Shown here one piece after another: positions 13,821 through 24,696 of a stretch of 64,000 nt of DNA (the stretch's first letter is position 1; every line of letters begins with the position of its first letter). Location: positions 31,652,986 to 31,716,985 of the forward strand of contig CM073905.1 in assembly GCA_037176705.1 (NCBI GenBank), written 5' to 3'. The position numbers and the translations under genes are program-made. The notes under the pieces are model-generated. The model made no database searches. It was not told the origin of the DNA and saw nothing but the letters and a program-made list of their open reading frames with translations. Source of the stretch: Molossus alvarezi (Eukaryota; Chordata; Mammalia; Chiroptera; Molossidae).

Positions 13821-14165
13821 CTCCCCCAAATAATACAAAAATTTACTGAAATCTAGTTTTTGTTAGGTGGAAAATTTGAAGCGGGGGCAGGCCAATTTAG
13901 ATCAAGAAATGATGATGTTAAAATCATCAGTTTTCTAAAATAATTCAGTTCTGAACTTTAAAAAAAACTAGTGCTATATTACCCAAAATGCTAATGACTA
14001 AAGTGACAAATATTCCAGAAACTGGACAGACGTGAATCTTAAATGAGCAGATGGGATATGAAACTCAAAGCGGGAGATAATCCAAGATGATATAGAAACT
14101 GGTATGAGGAATGAATTGAGGAAAAAGAAGTGTGTTAAATGCTGTTACATTTAATAATGTGTTTT

Positions 14166-14502
14166 AAAAAGCCTTTCTAGGCCCTGGCTGGTTTGGCTCA
14201 GCAGTTAGAGCTTCGGCCCGAGGACCAGAGTCTCGGCTTCGATTCTGGTCAGAGGCATGGTACTGGTTGCGGTTAGGTTCTCAGCCCTGTGGTCGGGGTC
14301 ATGCAGGAGGCAGCCAATTGATATTGCTCTCTCTCACTCACCCTCCCTCCCTCCCTCTCTCTCCTCCTCCCTTCCTCCCTCCCTCCCTCCCTCTCTCCCT
14401 TCCTCCCTCTTCTCCTCCTTCTCTTTCTCCCTCCCACTCTATCTGAAGATAAATAGAAAAAAAATGTCCTCGTGTGAGAATTAAAAAAAAAAGCCTTTCT
14501 AG
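14166..14502 (+). mobile_element. Ves SINE, type A, perfect 15-bp TSD
   Basis: Body 14181 to about 14487, starting GCCCTGGCTGGTTTGGCTCA, with a long CT-rich tract and a degraded 3' hairpin. It is flanked by direct repeats AAAAAGCCTTTCTAG at 14166-14180 and 14488-14502. Type A denotes the subfamily with a GAAGATAAAT...ATCCTC-loop-GAGGAT end. Confidence 0.95.
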
Positions 14503-14595
14503 GATAGCTCTCTTATATAGACAAATTAGAATTGTTGAACTTTGTAACCCATCATTTTTTCAATTTTGTGCATTTAAAACAAATTAAATTTTGAT

Positions 14596-14639
14596 CTAGG
14601 ATTACTTCTCATGAAGCCTAGGATTACTTCTCATGAAGC
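14596..14639. repeat. Tandem duplication, 2 x 22 bp
   Basis: Two identical 22-bp units, each beginning CTAGGATTAC and ending CATGAAGC, lie head to tail, followed by a further CTAG. It is unrelated to the SINEs and looks like a recent replication-slippage duplication. Confidence 0.95.
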
Positions 14640-15552
14640 CTAGACATTTAAGTCATGAATGTATATGCTATTTGTGCTTTAAGTAGGCAATCTAATTTTG
14701 CTTTCTCTAACATAAAAATAAAGAGAATAATCATGATTTTCAAAGGCAATTGTGGTGGACATTGAACGAGAGAGATAATGAGTGAACAGTGAGGAAGTTT
14801 GCTATTTGGACAGTTTGGTACTTAGTGGAGATCATTGCATTTGACTGTTGAGGGTAGAATCTATATTTTAGTGGGTTGTGGAATGAATGAATTTTGAAGA
14901 AGGTTGATTGTGAAGTATGCAGGGACATGGGAGTGGGATGGGTAAGAGATTGAAAGGTAGATTGAAGGAAGTTTTTTAGCTGATGACAGCCTCATTTGTG
15001 TTTGTAGACATAAGTAACAGTAGTGGAGAGAGAAAGAAAGATGGAAGATAGAGGGAAAGTTGATAATTGATTAAACAAATCTGGCTGGAGATGGTATCAA
15101 GAACTCAGGTGATGGGGTTAGCAGTGAAAAAGAGTAAGATAACTAGATAAAAGATGTAAGGATATAAGAAATAAGAGTGAAGGATGTGGGGACGAATTTC
15201 ATTTGTAGCTTGTGTGTTTTTTAAATGCAAAGAATAAAGATATTGAATTTGAGCCTGAGTAAACATTAAACATTTCTTTTAGCTAAAAATTTCACATTTT
15301 ACTTGATGTGCTGTTCACCCAACCATCTTTATTTTCCTTTAATGGAAAATAAAGGTCAAATATTATACACTTTATAGTTATAAAACTGATTTTGAGCTAG
15401 TCATACCAAAATTGATATACATCTGCCCAAATGAGAATTATTTTTCAATGTAAGCCCCCTTGAAATGGACCAAATGCCAGGGCCATTGTTCATAATATCT
15501 TTTGGTCCTTTTCTTTTGGAATTACTTTTAGTCAACCACCCCAGAAAAATAA

Positions 15553-15811
15553 GGCCCTGGCCAGTTTGGCTTAGCAGTTAGAGTGTCGGCGTACGGACCA
15601 GTGAGTCTCGGGTTGGATTCTGGTCAAGGGCACGTACCTCGGTTTTGGTTTGTCCCTGGCCCTGGTCAGGGTCATGCAGGAGGCAACCAGTCAATGTGTC
15701 TTTCTCACATTGATGTTATTCTCTCTCTCCCTCTCTCCCTCCCTCCCACTCTATCTGAGGAAGAATGGAAAAATATCCTTTGGTGAGGATTAAAACAAAC
15801 AAACAAACAAA
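15553..15811 (+). mobile_element. Ves SINE, type A
   Basis: Begins GGCCCTGGCCAGTTTGGCTT and ends with the type A hairpin variant ATCCTTTGGTGAGGAT followed by a TAAAACAAAC(AAAC)n tail. The TSD is not obvious. Confidence 0.9.
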
Positions 15812-16371
15812 ATCCCTGGGAAGAGCTCTACTTTTGGATATATTGGCGTATATGCAGTGTAGATGTGTGTTAAGAATTCCTCCCTGCTTGTACAGCTGCC
15901 TTCCAGGTCCTGGGTATAGTGCTTCATTGTACTTTGTTTTCATACAGTGGAGGTGGATTTGGTGGTCCATTGATTAGTAAGACTAGATATTGGGACAAAT
16001 TAAATGGGGTGGAATTTTTCTGGAGATAGAGGCAAAGTATCACAAGGGAGAAGTAAAATTGTAAGTTGTGTCCTATATCTGTCTAGCAAACATTAGCTAT
16101 CCTGATGTCCATTTTTGGTGAGACTGAAGTAATCATTAAGAAAAGCCTTGGTGTAAATAAAGAAAATAATCCTGTTGAGAACATTTTAAGGTTTTACAGA
16201 AAGTTTGGTCTATGAGACCAAAGTTCTTACCGTTGCCCACTTAGAGTTGCTTTTTACTCATTTGAGACAGCCTAGTAAGCCATCTAGTATCTATCCCATT
16301 CATTTTCTTTCAGCAGTTTCTACACAGTTGAAGATTAGGACTGTAGCACTCATATATTTAGGGTTTTACTT

Positions 16372-16476
16372 TATCATGGTCTGCCTTTTTTTTTTTTTTT
16401 AATCCTCACCTGAGGATATTTTCCTATTTATTTTTAGATAGAGTGGGAAGGAGGGAGAGAGGGAGAGGGAGAGGGA

Positions 16477-16520
<44 letters not shown>

Positions 16521-16667
16521 GACTGGTTGCCTCCCGCATGACCCTGACCAGGGCTAGGGATGAACCGCAACCAAGTTATGTGCCCTTGACTGGAATCGAA
16601 CACGCGACTCTGGTCTGAAGGCCAACGCTGTAACTACTGAGCCAAACCGGTCAGGGCTATCATGGTC
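16372..16667 (-). mobile_element. Ves SINE, type A, 10-bp TSD
   Basis: Poly-T, then 'aatcctcacctgaggat' (hairpin), a GA-rich tract and head 'gccaaaccggtcagggc'. Direct repeats TATCATGGTC flank it at 16372-16381 and 16658-16667. Confidence 0.95.
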
Positions 16668-17035
16668 AGTGTTAGGGGAGGTGCAGAGGATGTTTTACCT
16701 ACAGCAAGAATGCCTATATATTAGTTGTTCAGTTATGAATTGCAATGCCAAGTGTTATTTTCTATTTTTGAATTCAGAAATATAATGGAATTTTTCTCAG
16801 CTTCGTTTCTGTATTCTACAGATTACATAGATGATTTTATAATTTTTTCTTAAGTACTTCTCACATTTAAAAAAGGGAGTTGAAGTCCTATAAAAAGTGT
16901 GGTGATATTCATTTCTAGATCTATAGATGTTTTAGGAAAATTTACTTACATGATGATTGTTCTAAACAAATAACAGGCATTTAAAAAAATGTTTTTATTA
17001 ATTTGTTTAGATAGAGAGGAAGGGAGAGAGAGATA

Positions 17036-17306
17036 GAAACCTTGCTGTGTGCCCTGGCCGGTTTGGCTCAGCAGTTCGAGTGTCGGCCTGCGGTCCGGAG
17101 AGACCTGGGTTCGGTTCCCGCTAAGGGCAGGTACCTCGGTTGCAGTTTGTCCCCGGCCCTGGTTGGTTGTGTGGGTGGCGGCCACTCGATGTGTTTTTTT
17201 CAGGTCAATGTTTCTCTCTTTCCCTCTCTTCCTCTCTCTCCCTCCCACTCTATCTGAACAAAGGATGGAAAAGTGTCCTCCGGTGAGGATAAAAAAAAAA
17301 AAAAAA
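17036..17306 (+). mobile_element. Inner Ves SINE 1, type A
   Basis: Body 17051-17306, starting GCCCTGGCCGGTTTGGCTCA, with clear A and B boxes and a hairpin variant TCCTCCGGTGAGGA before a long A tail. Its left target copy GAAACCTTGCTGTG lies at 17036-17049; the matching right copy lies beyond inner SINE 2. Confidence 0.93.
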
Positions 17307-17586
17307 GAAACCTGCCCTGGCCGGTTTGGCTCAGCGGTTAGAGCGTCGGCCTGCGGTCCGGAGAGACCCGGGTTCGGTTCCCGCTAAGGGCACGTACCTC
17401 GGTTGCAGTTTGTCCCCGGTTTCAGTTTGTCCCCGGCCCTGGTTGGGTCATGCGGGTTGCAGCCACTCGATGTGTCCCTTTCACGTCAATGTTTCTCTCT
17501 CTCTCTCTCTCCCTCTCCCACTCTATCTGAACAAAATATCGAAAAATGTCCTCGAGTGAGGATTAAAAAAAAGAAACCTTGATGTG
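17307..17586 (+). mobile_element. Inner Ves SINE 2, type A, in tandem
   Basis: Body 17314-17572, nearly the same subfamily as inner SINE 1 and separated from it only by GAAACCT (17307-17313). The right target copy GAAACCTTGATGTG is at 17573-17586. It has an internal short duplication of CAGTTTGTCCCCGG near 17406-17436. It arose by insertion into the same site or by tandem duplication. Confidence 0.93.
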
Positions 17587-17740
17587 AAGGAGAAACATTG
17601 ATTGGCTGCCTCCTGCACGCGCCCCCCCCTATCAAGCCCAAAACCCGGGCATGTGCCCTGACTGGGAATCAAACCGGTGACCTCTCAGTCCATAGGATGA
17701 CGCTCAATCCACTGAACCACACCAGCTGGGCGAGGCACTT

Positions 17741-18443
17741 TTTAATTTTATAGATTTATATAACACTTGAGCAGTTTAACATTTGGAGTTTATACCAGAA
17801 CATAAATCTACATGTTCGCTATTGAGGACTATAAATATTTATCTTCTGAAATACAAGTTCTTAACTGAAGTTTAAGTTATTAAAAACATTTTTCAGAGTA
17901 TATTGGTTTACATACAAAGTGTAATCATCTGCATGTATTGACTCAAGTGTTGTGATCCCAAGTAGACTAAATTCATTAGTTGTCTATAAATTATTTGAGA
18001 GAGATATTTACGAAAATGATATTTTGTTGCTGTTTCGTGATATCCTGGTGAAACTCAGCTTTGTAACTCAGACAGATGGTGCTATTTTTGAGTCTGTCGG
18101 TAAGATCCTAAAACATTTAATTTAACAGTGGAATGATTTTCATGAGGATTCATACTTTGATATATGTAAGCTAGTAAACTGGCTTCTTTAGTAAAATTTA
18201 CAAATTTGATTTGAAAAAGTATTTACTTGTTCTTAGGAAACTTTTCTAATGATTCTGTTAAGATGAGTAGCTTGTTTTGGTAGATGGAAAATAAATGGGA
18301 ATTACCTACGTACACATTTATCTTCTAAAGTAACTTTGATTTTATTGCCAGTTTTTCTCATATGATAGGTGTGATACACTGTTAAGAACCCAGAGAACTG
18401 ACTAACAGTTTCCAAAAAACTGAGAAAATTGGTGATACATGTT
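17741..18443. other. Intron 1 spacer, no gene seen
   Basis: AT-rich single-copy sequence between SINEs. No repeat, RNA gene or coding signal recognised. Confidence 0.5.
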
Positions 18444-18744
18444 AACTAACACTCATTTTATTTTATTTTTTTAATCCTCACTCGAGGATATTTTTTTTCC
18501 ATTTATCTTCAGATAGAGTGGGAAGGAGGGAGGGAGGGATGGGAAGAGGGGGAGAGAGAGAGAGAAACATTGATGTGAGAGAGACATCAATTGGTTGCCT
18601 CCCACATGACCTCTACCAGGGCCAGAGATGAACCGCAACTGAGGTATGTGCCCTTGATTGTAGTTGAACCTGAGACTCTTTGGTCTGAGGTCCGATGTTC
18701 CAACCACTGAGCCAAACTGGTCAGGGCAACTAACACTTATTTTA
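18444..18744 (-). mobile_element. Ves SINE, type A, 17-bp TSD
   Basis: Direct repeats AACTAACACTCATTTTA (18444-18460) and AACTAACACTTATTTTA (18728-18744) differ at one base. Body with hairpin 'atcctcactcgaggat' and head 'gccaaactggtcagggc'. Confidence 0.95.
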
Positions 18745-18775
18745 GAAAATAACTACTGATTTAGATTCCTTGTGT

Positions 18776-19094
18776 CCACCTTACATTTTTGTTGTTGTTG
18801 TTAATCCTTACCCAAGGATATTTTTTTCCATTGATTTTTAGAGGAGGGAAGAGGGGGAGGGGATGGAGGAGGAGGAGGAGGTCGAAAAGGAGGAGGAGAG
18901 AGAAAGAAAGACATAATTGATGTGAGAGAGACACATCGATTGGTTGCCTCCTGCGTGTGCCCTGACCAAGGCTGGGGATCCAACCTGCAACCCAGTTATG
19001 TGCCCTTGACTGGGAATCAAACCCCAGACCCTCCAGTGCATGAGCCGATGCTCTAACCACTGAGCAACACCGGCCAGGGCCCACCTTACATTTT
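18776..19094 (-). mobile_element. Ves SINE, type A, 14-bp TSD
   Basis: Perfect direct repeats CCACCTTACATTTT at 18776-18789 and 19081-19094. The hairpin at 18804-18819 has a paired change (ATCCTT...AAGGAT). A (GGA)n-rich internal tract at about 18841-18900 replaces the usual GA tract. Confidence 0.95.
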
Positions 19095-19113
19095 AACATT
19101 GAATTAAAAGTAC

Positions 19114-19396
19114 AAATATTTTCGCTCTGGCCAGTTTGGCTCAGCGGTTAGAGTGTTGGCCTGTGGACCAGAGAGTCCCGGGTTCGGTTCCCACTAAGGG
19201 CACATACCTTGGTTGCAGTTTGACCCCGGCCCCAGTTCGGGTCGTGTGGGTGGCAGCTACCCAGTGTGTCTCTCTCACATCGATGTTTCTCTCTCTCTCT
19301 TCCCCCCTCTCTCCCTCCCTCTGTATCTGAAGATAAGTGCAAAAGTGTACTCGAGTGAGGTTAAAAAAAGAAAGAAAGAAAGAAAGAAATATTTTC
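19114..19396 (+). mobile_element. Ves SINE, type A, 10-bp TSD
   Basis: Direct repeats AAATATTTTC at 19114-19123 and 19387-19396. The tail is (GAAA)n rather than pure A, and the hairpin is degraded (ACTCGAGTGAGGT). Confidence 0.95.
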
Positions 19397-19639
19397 AATA
19401 GCCAAATCCAGTTTTAATACATTACAGTATGTGGATAGAACTTTTTAGCTATTTTGTAAAACTTTACTTTGATGATAATATTGTATGGTTGGGATGAATA
19501 AATTTGTCACTTACATAAATAATACATTAATAAGTCATACAACAGCACTCCTAGACATCCTGGGAAATTATTTTCTTAAAAAATTACTTGCCTTTATTTA
19601 GTGCCTAGTTTTCAATAGATGGGAGACAAGACTGAAAGG

Positions 19640-19930
19640 TGATGTTTGATGCTAGAGTGGATGACATGAAAGAGCTAGAAGGGTTTGTACAGGGAAATGC
19701 CTGAAGGGTTTTAAGGAGGATAATGACATGATCAGATGTATGATTCAGAGAGAAAACTCATATGGGCTCTGTGGAGTGTGGATTGTAATAGGAGAGAAAC
19801 CAAAGAGAGACTGAAGGCTCTTGGAGTAGTTTAGATATGAGAAATAATACAGGGCCAGTAGGAATGGAGAACAAGAAATGGATTCAAGTAATATTTTGGA
19901 GGTAGAACTAACAGGACTTGGTGACTAGTT
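19640..19930 (+). repeat. CR1-clade LINE (L2/L3-like) fragment
   Basis: Contains 'gggttttaaggaggataatg', 'acatgatcagatgtatga', 'gagaaaccaaagagagactg' and 'attttggaggtagaacta', in the order I associate with an ancient L2/L3-like segment. No open frame. Confidence 0.5.
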
Positions 19931-19999
19931 ATATATTATAGGAGAGGAATCAAATGCCAAACAGATGTTCTTGGTTTTATGGCATTTGCATTCTTGTGT

Positions 20000-20898
20000 A
20001 TGCAAAACAAAACAAGGAGAACAACTGACAACACGCATGAGCTATAGTTGTTTGCAGAAGACTTACACTTTGATCACAGGTGTGTGTGTGTATGAAAGTA
20101 TTCATTGAGCCTGGTTTCTTGCTGTTACATTAAGCCCTACAGAACTCAGTTTTAAAATTAAACATCTACGGGAGCTGGGGGCAGAAAAGCAGGAAATAGT
20201 GAAAAGAAAGTAAAATCAAACATTAGTGTTTGTAGCTTGCCTGTTTTCAGAAAATACTTGAGGCAGTGAGAGTGAGTATTCTCTCAAGTTAGAGGAGAAA
20301 GATTTGTAAGAGAACAGAGTAGTAGTGAAAAAAAGGTGGGAAAGAAAGACAGCAATACTGGTGGGGTGGGTGATGGGAATCAGAATATTTTGTCGGGAAT
20401 AATAGCTCATGAAATATTGATTATTAGAAATAGGCATAGAAAACCATAAAATAGAGAAAGAAAATGGGGGAGGTACCCTAACAGCAGTTTGCTCTCCCCA
20501 TCAGCCTTTGTTACATAGAACCTCTGTTTTTAATAGTGGTAAGTTCAGAAAGCAGATTACATTTTTTCGCTAAAAATCTGCTTTGGAGTATTTTCATTTT
20601 GTTTTAAAGGTTTGATTTATATTAATTTCATATCGATGATATTTTTGGTGGGAGGATGAAATAGACTTTTACCCTTGTTTTTCTTCTTGCCTTTGTGGAA
20701 ATTGCCCATTTTTAGGAATCGGTGTAGTGTATAAAATAGAAAAAAAAATTTGTAAAGACTACAAAACAGTGTGTGTCTTTGGTGCCTGTTCCTCATTCTG
20801 ATTTTAGATTCCTTTACATTTTCATTTCCATTCTGCTATTCTTTGTTCCCTTGAAACATAACTTTCCAATTGTAAAATATTTTTATAGGTATTGAGAG
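20000..20898. other. Intron 1 spacer, no gene seen
   Basis: AT-rich single-copy sequence with a short TG run near 20081. Nothing recognisable. Confidence 0.5.
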
Positions 20899-21139
20899 TG
20901 TAATTGTTTTTAATTTTTTTTTCTTTATTGATTTTAGAGAGAGAGGAAGGGAGAAGGAAAGAGAGATAGAAACATCAATGAGAGAGAACATCAATTGGCC
21001 GCCTCCAGCATGCCCCCACCTGGGGATCTGGCCCACAACCTGGGCATGTGCCCTGACCAGGAATCGAAATGGCGACCTCTTGGTGCATGGGTCACGCTCA
21101 ACCACTGAGCCACACTGGCCGGGCAAGAATGTAATTGTT
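20899..21139 (-). mobile_element. Ves SINE, type B, 10-bp TSD
   Basis: Direct repeats TGTAATTGTT at 20899-20908 and 21130-21139. Body 'tctttattgattttagagag' to 'gagccacactggccgggc'. Confidence 0.92.
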
Positions 21140-21950
21140 ATGCCATGTCATATTTTTCTTCAGATAGTAGGAAAAGTTTTCCCTTCCTCCCTCCCTGCTC
21201 ATCCCTCTCTACCCCTCTTCTTTTCCAGACATTCCTAGGCTCCCTCTGGGATAGAGCCTTCGCTGCCCCAATTGCACTTTTTCTTGGCAGTGCCAGTTCT
21301 CAGTTCAGCGCTAAAATGTACATATGCACTTCAGAACCTTTTGATGTAATCTCCTTGGTGTGTTGGGGATCCTCTCCAGTTGTTTTGAGTGCACTTACTG
21401 GCACAGCATGTGCTATCTATTGTCAATTGGCTGTAATTCATTCAGCCTTCCCATGTGGGTAGATTTTTTCCTTGGCTATCCTGAAGGTAGAGAGTTAGCT
21501 TTCTTGTAGTTGTCATTTTTCTTTAATTTCTCTCCAAGTTAGGGGGTACTAATGAATTAGAAGATATTTCTAAGAAGTAAAACTTCCAATAAATTAATAC
21601 TATAAAAAAATTACCCATAATACAGCTACTCCATTGGAGCAGATTTATCCCAACTCTTCTTGTTAAAGTGCTTGTTTATCGTACATAGATGTAATCACAG
21701 TGTAAGCATAGTTCTTTATTCAGCTGTACACACTAACATTTTCCATGTGGTTACAATGTTCAGAATTATAATAATTTTAAGAAAAAAAGTCTAATTTTTA
21801 ATGAATTTAATAAAACATAATTATTTTCAAATTCAAATTGTATTGAAGGATGAAGGTTCCCTCCCCCAGGGGGAGGTAACTACCAGTAGTTTAATCTCTA
21901 TCATTCTGGGTTTTTTAAAAATTGCCTTTGTGTACATATTTATTTGCCTA
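21140..21950. other. Intron 1 spacer, no gene seen
   Basis: Mixed single-copy sequence. A 105-codon open frame near 21145-21462 has no recognisable protein features, and I treat it as chance. Confidence 0.45.
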
Positions 21951-21959
21951 TACACATAT

Positions 21960-23180
21960 GCAGTTTCAAATTGTTTTTATTAGATATGGAGTAGATAAAA
22001 ATAGCATGTATAAATCATACATAAGGTAGAAAGAATCACAATACAATGAACAACCATGAATGTAATGCCCAGAGTAAGAAAAAGAATATGTTGTCTTTTA
22101 TGAAGTCCTGTGGTGTCCTTCCCTTCCTACTCTCTTCAGAGGTAACTATTATCCAGAATTGTATGTTTTTCATTCCATATTAAAAATAGTTTTAAATCAT
22201 GAATGTTTAGTGTATGTGTATAGTTTCATATGTTTTTGAACTTTTTATAAATGGGATATATATATATATTTATTTGCAACTTGCTTTTTTGGTTAAATTA
22301 ATGTTTCAACAATATGCAGTTGTAATTCATTCTTACACCAGTTTATTTATGCATTTATTGATGATGAACATATTTGTAGTTTAAAAAATTTTAGATAGAG
22401 GCTCATTATCCAACTTTTCTGGCAGTATGCTTTTTTTAACATTGTCTTAAAATATTTTCAAGTCAGTCTACTTAGTAGATGTACCTTATTCTTTTTTTTA
22501 TCCTCACCCGAGGACATTTTTCCATTTTTTGTTCAGATAGAGTGGGAGGGAGAGAGAGGAAGAAAGAGAGAGAGAAACATTGACGTGAAAGGGACACATC
22601 GAGTGGTCGCTACCCGCACGACCCAAACAGGACCTGGGACAAACTGCAACCGAGGTACATGCCCCTAGCAGGAACTGAACCTGGGTCTCTCTGGACCGCA
22701 GGCCAGCGCTCTATCCGCTGGGCCAAACCAGCCAGGGCCATGTACCTCATTATTATTATTTTTTTAACAGTTGAATGCTGCTTAATAGCATGGGATGGAC
22801 TGTTGTTTATTTAACTATTGACTGTAAGAAACATTAAGATTCAGTTGTTTTTCTGTAATAGTACAATATAGTAAATTTTGATAGTTATAGCCATAAATTC
22901 TTTAAAAAGTTATATCAGCTAACATTCCTATGGGCAATACATGAATGGGCATTTCTTCCATACTCAGCTATAGTGAAATTTATTCATTTAAATATTTTTT
23001 CACTGAGCAAAAAAAACCTCAATATTTTAATTTGTAGTTTCTTTATTTGTAATGAGGTTATGATCATCTTTTCATACATATGGGTATACATATACTGTGA
23101 GTTTTCTTATTTTTCAAAAGTATTTAATCTCTAGCAGGTATTTTGTTTTCTTTTTCTGTTTAAAATTTCCAGCCATTCTC
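21960..23180 (-). mobile_element. Ancient L1M 3' region (antisense), split by a SINE
   Basis: Diverged L1M-like text at about 21960-22478 ('tcatatgtttttgaac', 'cagtttatttatgcattt') continues at about 22752-23180 ('ttgaatgctgcttaatagca', 'atgaatgggcatttcttcc'). The two parts flank a Ves SINE. Together with the antisense ORF2 at 24.9-27 kb they may be parts of one decayed L1, which is inference. Confidence 0.45.
22479..22751 (-). mobile_element. Ves SINE, type A, 12-bp TSD
   Basis: Direct repeats ATGTACCTTATT (22479-22490) and ATGTACCTCATT (22740-22751), one mismatch. Hairpin 'atcctcacccgaggac'. Confidence 0.95.
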
Positions 23181-23299
23181 TACTAGGGATCTTTATTACA
23201 AATCAGACTTCTACATTTTCCGAATGCACAGTCTCACCTCAGTTCTTTTGCTTTTTCTAAGAGTGCTTACTGAATGCCTGGAATTACTTCACTGCTTGC

Positions 23300-23475
23300 C
23301 AGCTATGTGTATTTTTTCATCAAGGTCCTGTTTCCATTTTTTAGTTTTCATGAGAAAACTGAAGAAATTTAAGTAACTTGCCAAAGTGCACAGAGCCAGC
23401 AAGTGATAGAACTGAGTCACTGACTTCAGAGCCTGAACACTTAACCCCAGTACATTGTGTTGTATGCTCTTCTTT
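23300..23475 (-). repeat. MIR SINE (reverse)
   Basis: The reverse MIR pattern is present: 'tcatgagaaaactgaagaaa', 'aagtaacttgccaaagtgca', 'agccagcaagtgatagaact' and 'gagcctgaacacttaacccc'. Confidence 0.75.
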
Positions 23476-23607
23476 CTTCTCCCGTCTAATTTAGGGCTAT
23501 TCGAAACATTGGCCTCTATTTTCCTGAGCCTTTTAAAAATTAACAGTGTAGACCATATAATTTAGCGCAAGCATGAAGGTAGAAATCACTGGAGCATATA
23601 GATTTGC

Positions 23608-23690
23608 CTGAGATTAATGGAGTGATAATACAGTTTACATTTTTTTAAAAGTTTCATCAGAGATTAATGGAGCAATAATGCAGCTTAAAA
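23608..23690. repeat. Imperfect direct repeat, 2 x about 27 bp
   Basis: AGATTAATGGAGTGATAATA near 23611 recurs as AGATTAATGGAGCAATAATG near 23661, each followed by CAG(T/C)TTA. Two copies about 50 bp apart with several differences, so an old local duplication. Confidence 0.75.
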
Positions 23691-23699
23691 TTTCTTCCC

Positions 23700-24690
23700 A
23701 CAGGTAGGCAGATAGTTTTTTCCCCCCTCTTTTCCAAATTGAGGAATCATTTGGAAATGAAAAATCAGGGTAGTTGATTGTTTTGATCAGTGACTGGGGC
23801 AAAGTAAAAACCTGAGTAACTGCATAGTTTTTTTTGTTAATTCATCACCTCACTAAAAGTGTTTTCATTTTTATAAATAAAATGCCTGTTGTTGAAATGC
23901 TTTTATAAAATGATTTATTATAGTAACGATCATGTGCTTATTAAAAAACAGACAAATGGCTTAAACAAGATAGAAATTTATATTTTATATACAAGCAGCT
24001 TAGAGGGAGGCATTTCAGGACTTGGTTTGGTTACTTCTCAGTCATCAAGGGACTCTTGCCCTTTCTTGTTACTCGGTAGTCTTTAGTTTATCACAAATAG
24101 CATATTGTCCAAGATGGCTGTTCAAACCCTAATCATTGTGGTAGCTTTCTAGATAGGAAGGAGAAGGAAATGTAGGAAGGCCACACCTCTCCTTTTGAGG
24201 GAAACTTCCAGGAAATTACTTATAACACATCTGGCCATGCTTAACCTCAGAGAGGCTGGGAAATGTAGTTAAGTGGCATGTTGTTATCCCCAGCCATATA
24301 CAGTCAGTATATGTTACTGTGGAGCCATTCATGTTTGGGTGAGCAACTAAATATCTGCTGTAAAGAGAAAATATAAATTTCTGTTTATAGTCTGTTATTG
24401 CAGTTGGCAAGAAATCATCCTAATATCACTAATGATATTAAATAGTTAATTAAATAATTTAGTTTCCAGAAATTTCACAAAAATTTTCTTTCAGTTAAGA
24501 GTAATAAGAGTACATCATGAACCAGTGTTCTGATGTAGTTAGGTATGAAAATAATTTTAAAAAATAAAATGTATACTTTATAAGAGATTCACAGTTACCT
24601 TCAAGATATGCAACATGGTACTTTGATTATATTAAAATTAGATTTTTTTTCCTTCGAGAGATATTTTTACATGGATTCTTTCATTAATAC
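23700..24690. other. Intron 1 spacer, no gene seen
   Basis: AT-rich single-copy sequence, no recognisable element. Confidence 0.45.
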
Positions 24691-24696
24691 TTACAT

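Larger units (their letters stand above)
16975..17740 (-). mobile_element. Outer type B Ves SINE split by two inner SINEs
   Basis: The 3' half (about 16983-17035) and 5' half (about 17587-17732) of one antisense type B SINE are separated by two sense-orientation type A copies. The outer TSD is AGGCATTT (16975-16982) and AGGCACTT (17733-17740). It is older than its guests. Confidence 0.85.

Noticed and set aside
17051..17130. Possible tRNA gene in SINE heads
   Set aside because: A and B boxes are present, but the cloverleaf is degraded and the sequence is a SINE 5' end.
17042..17387. Several 60-110 codon frames inside Ves SINEs
   Set aside because: The same peptide text recurs in every SINE copy (for example QRLERRPAVRRDPGSVPAKG), so it reflects the repeat and not host genes.
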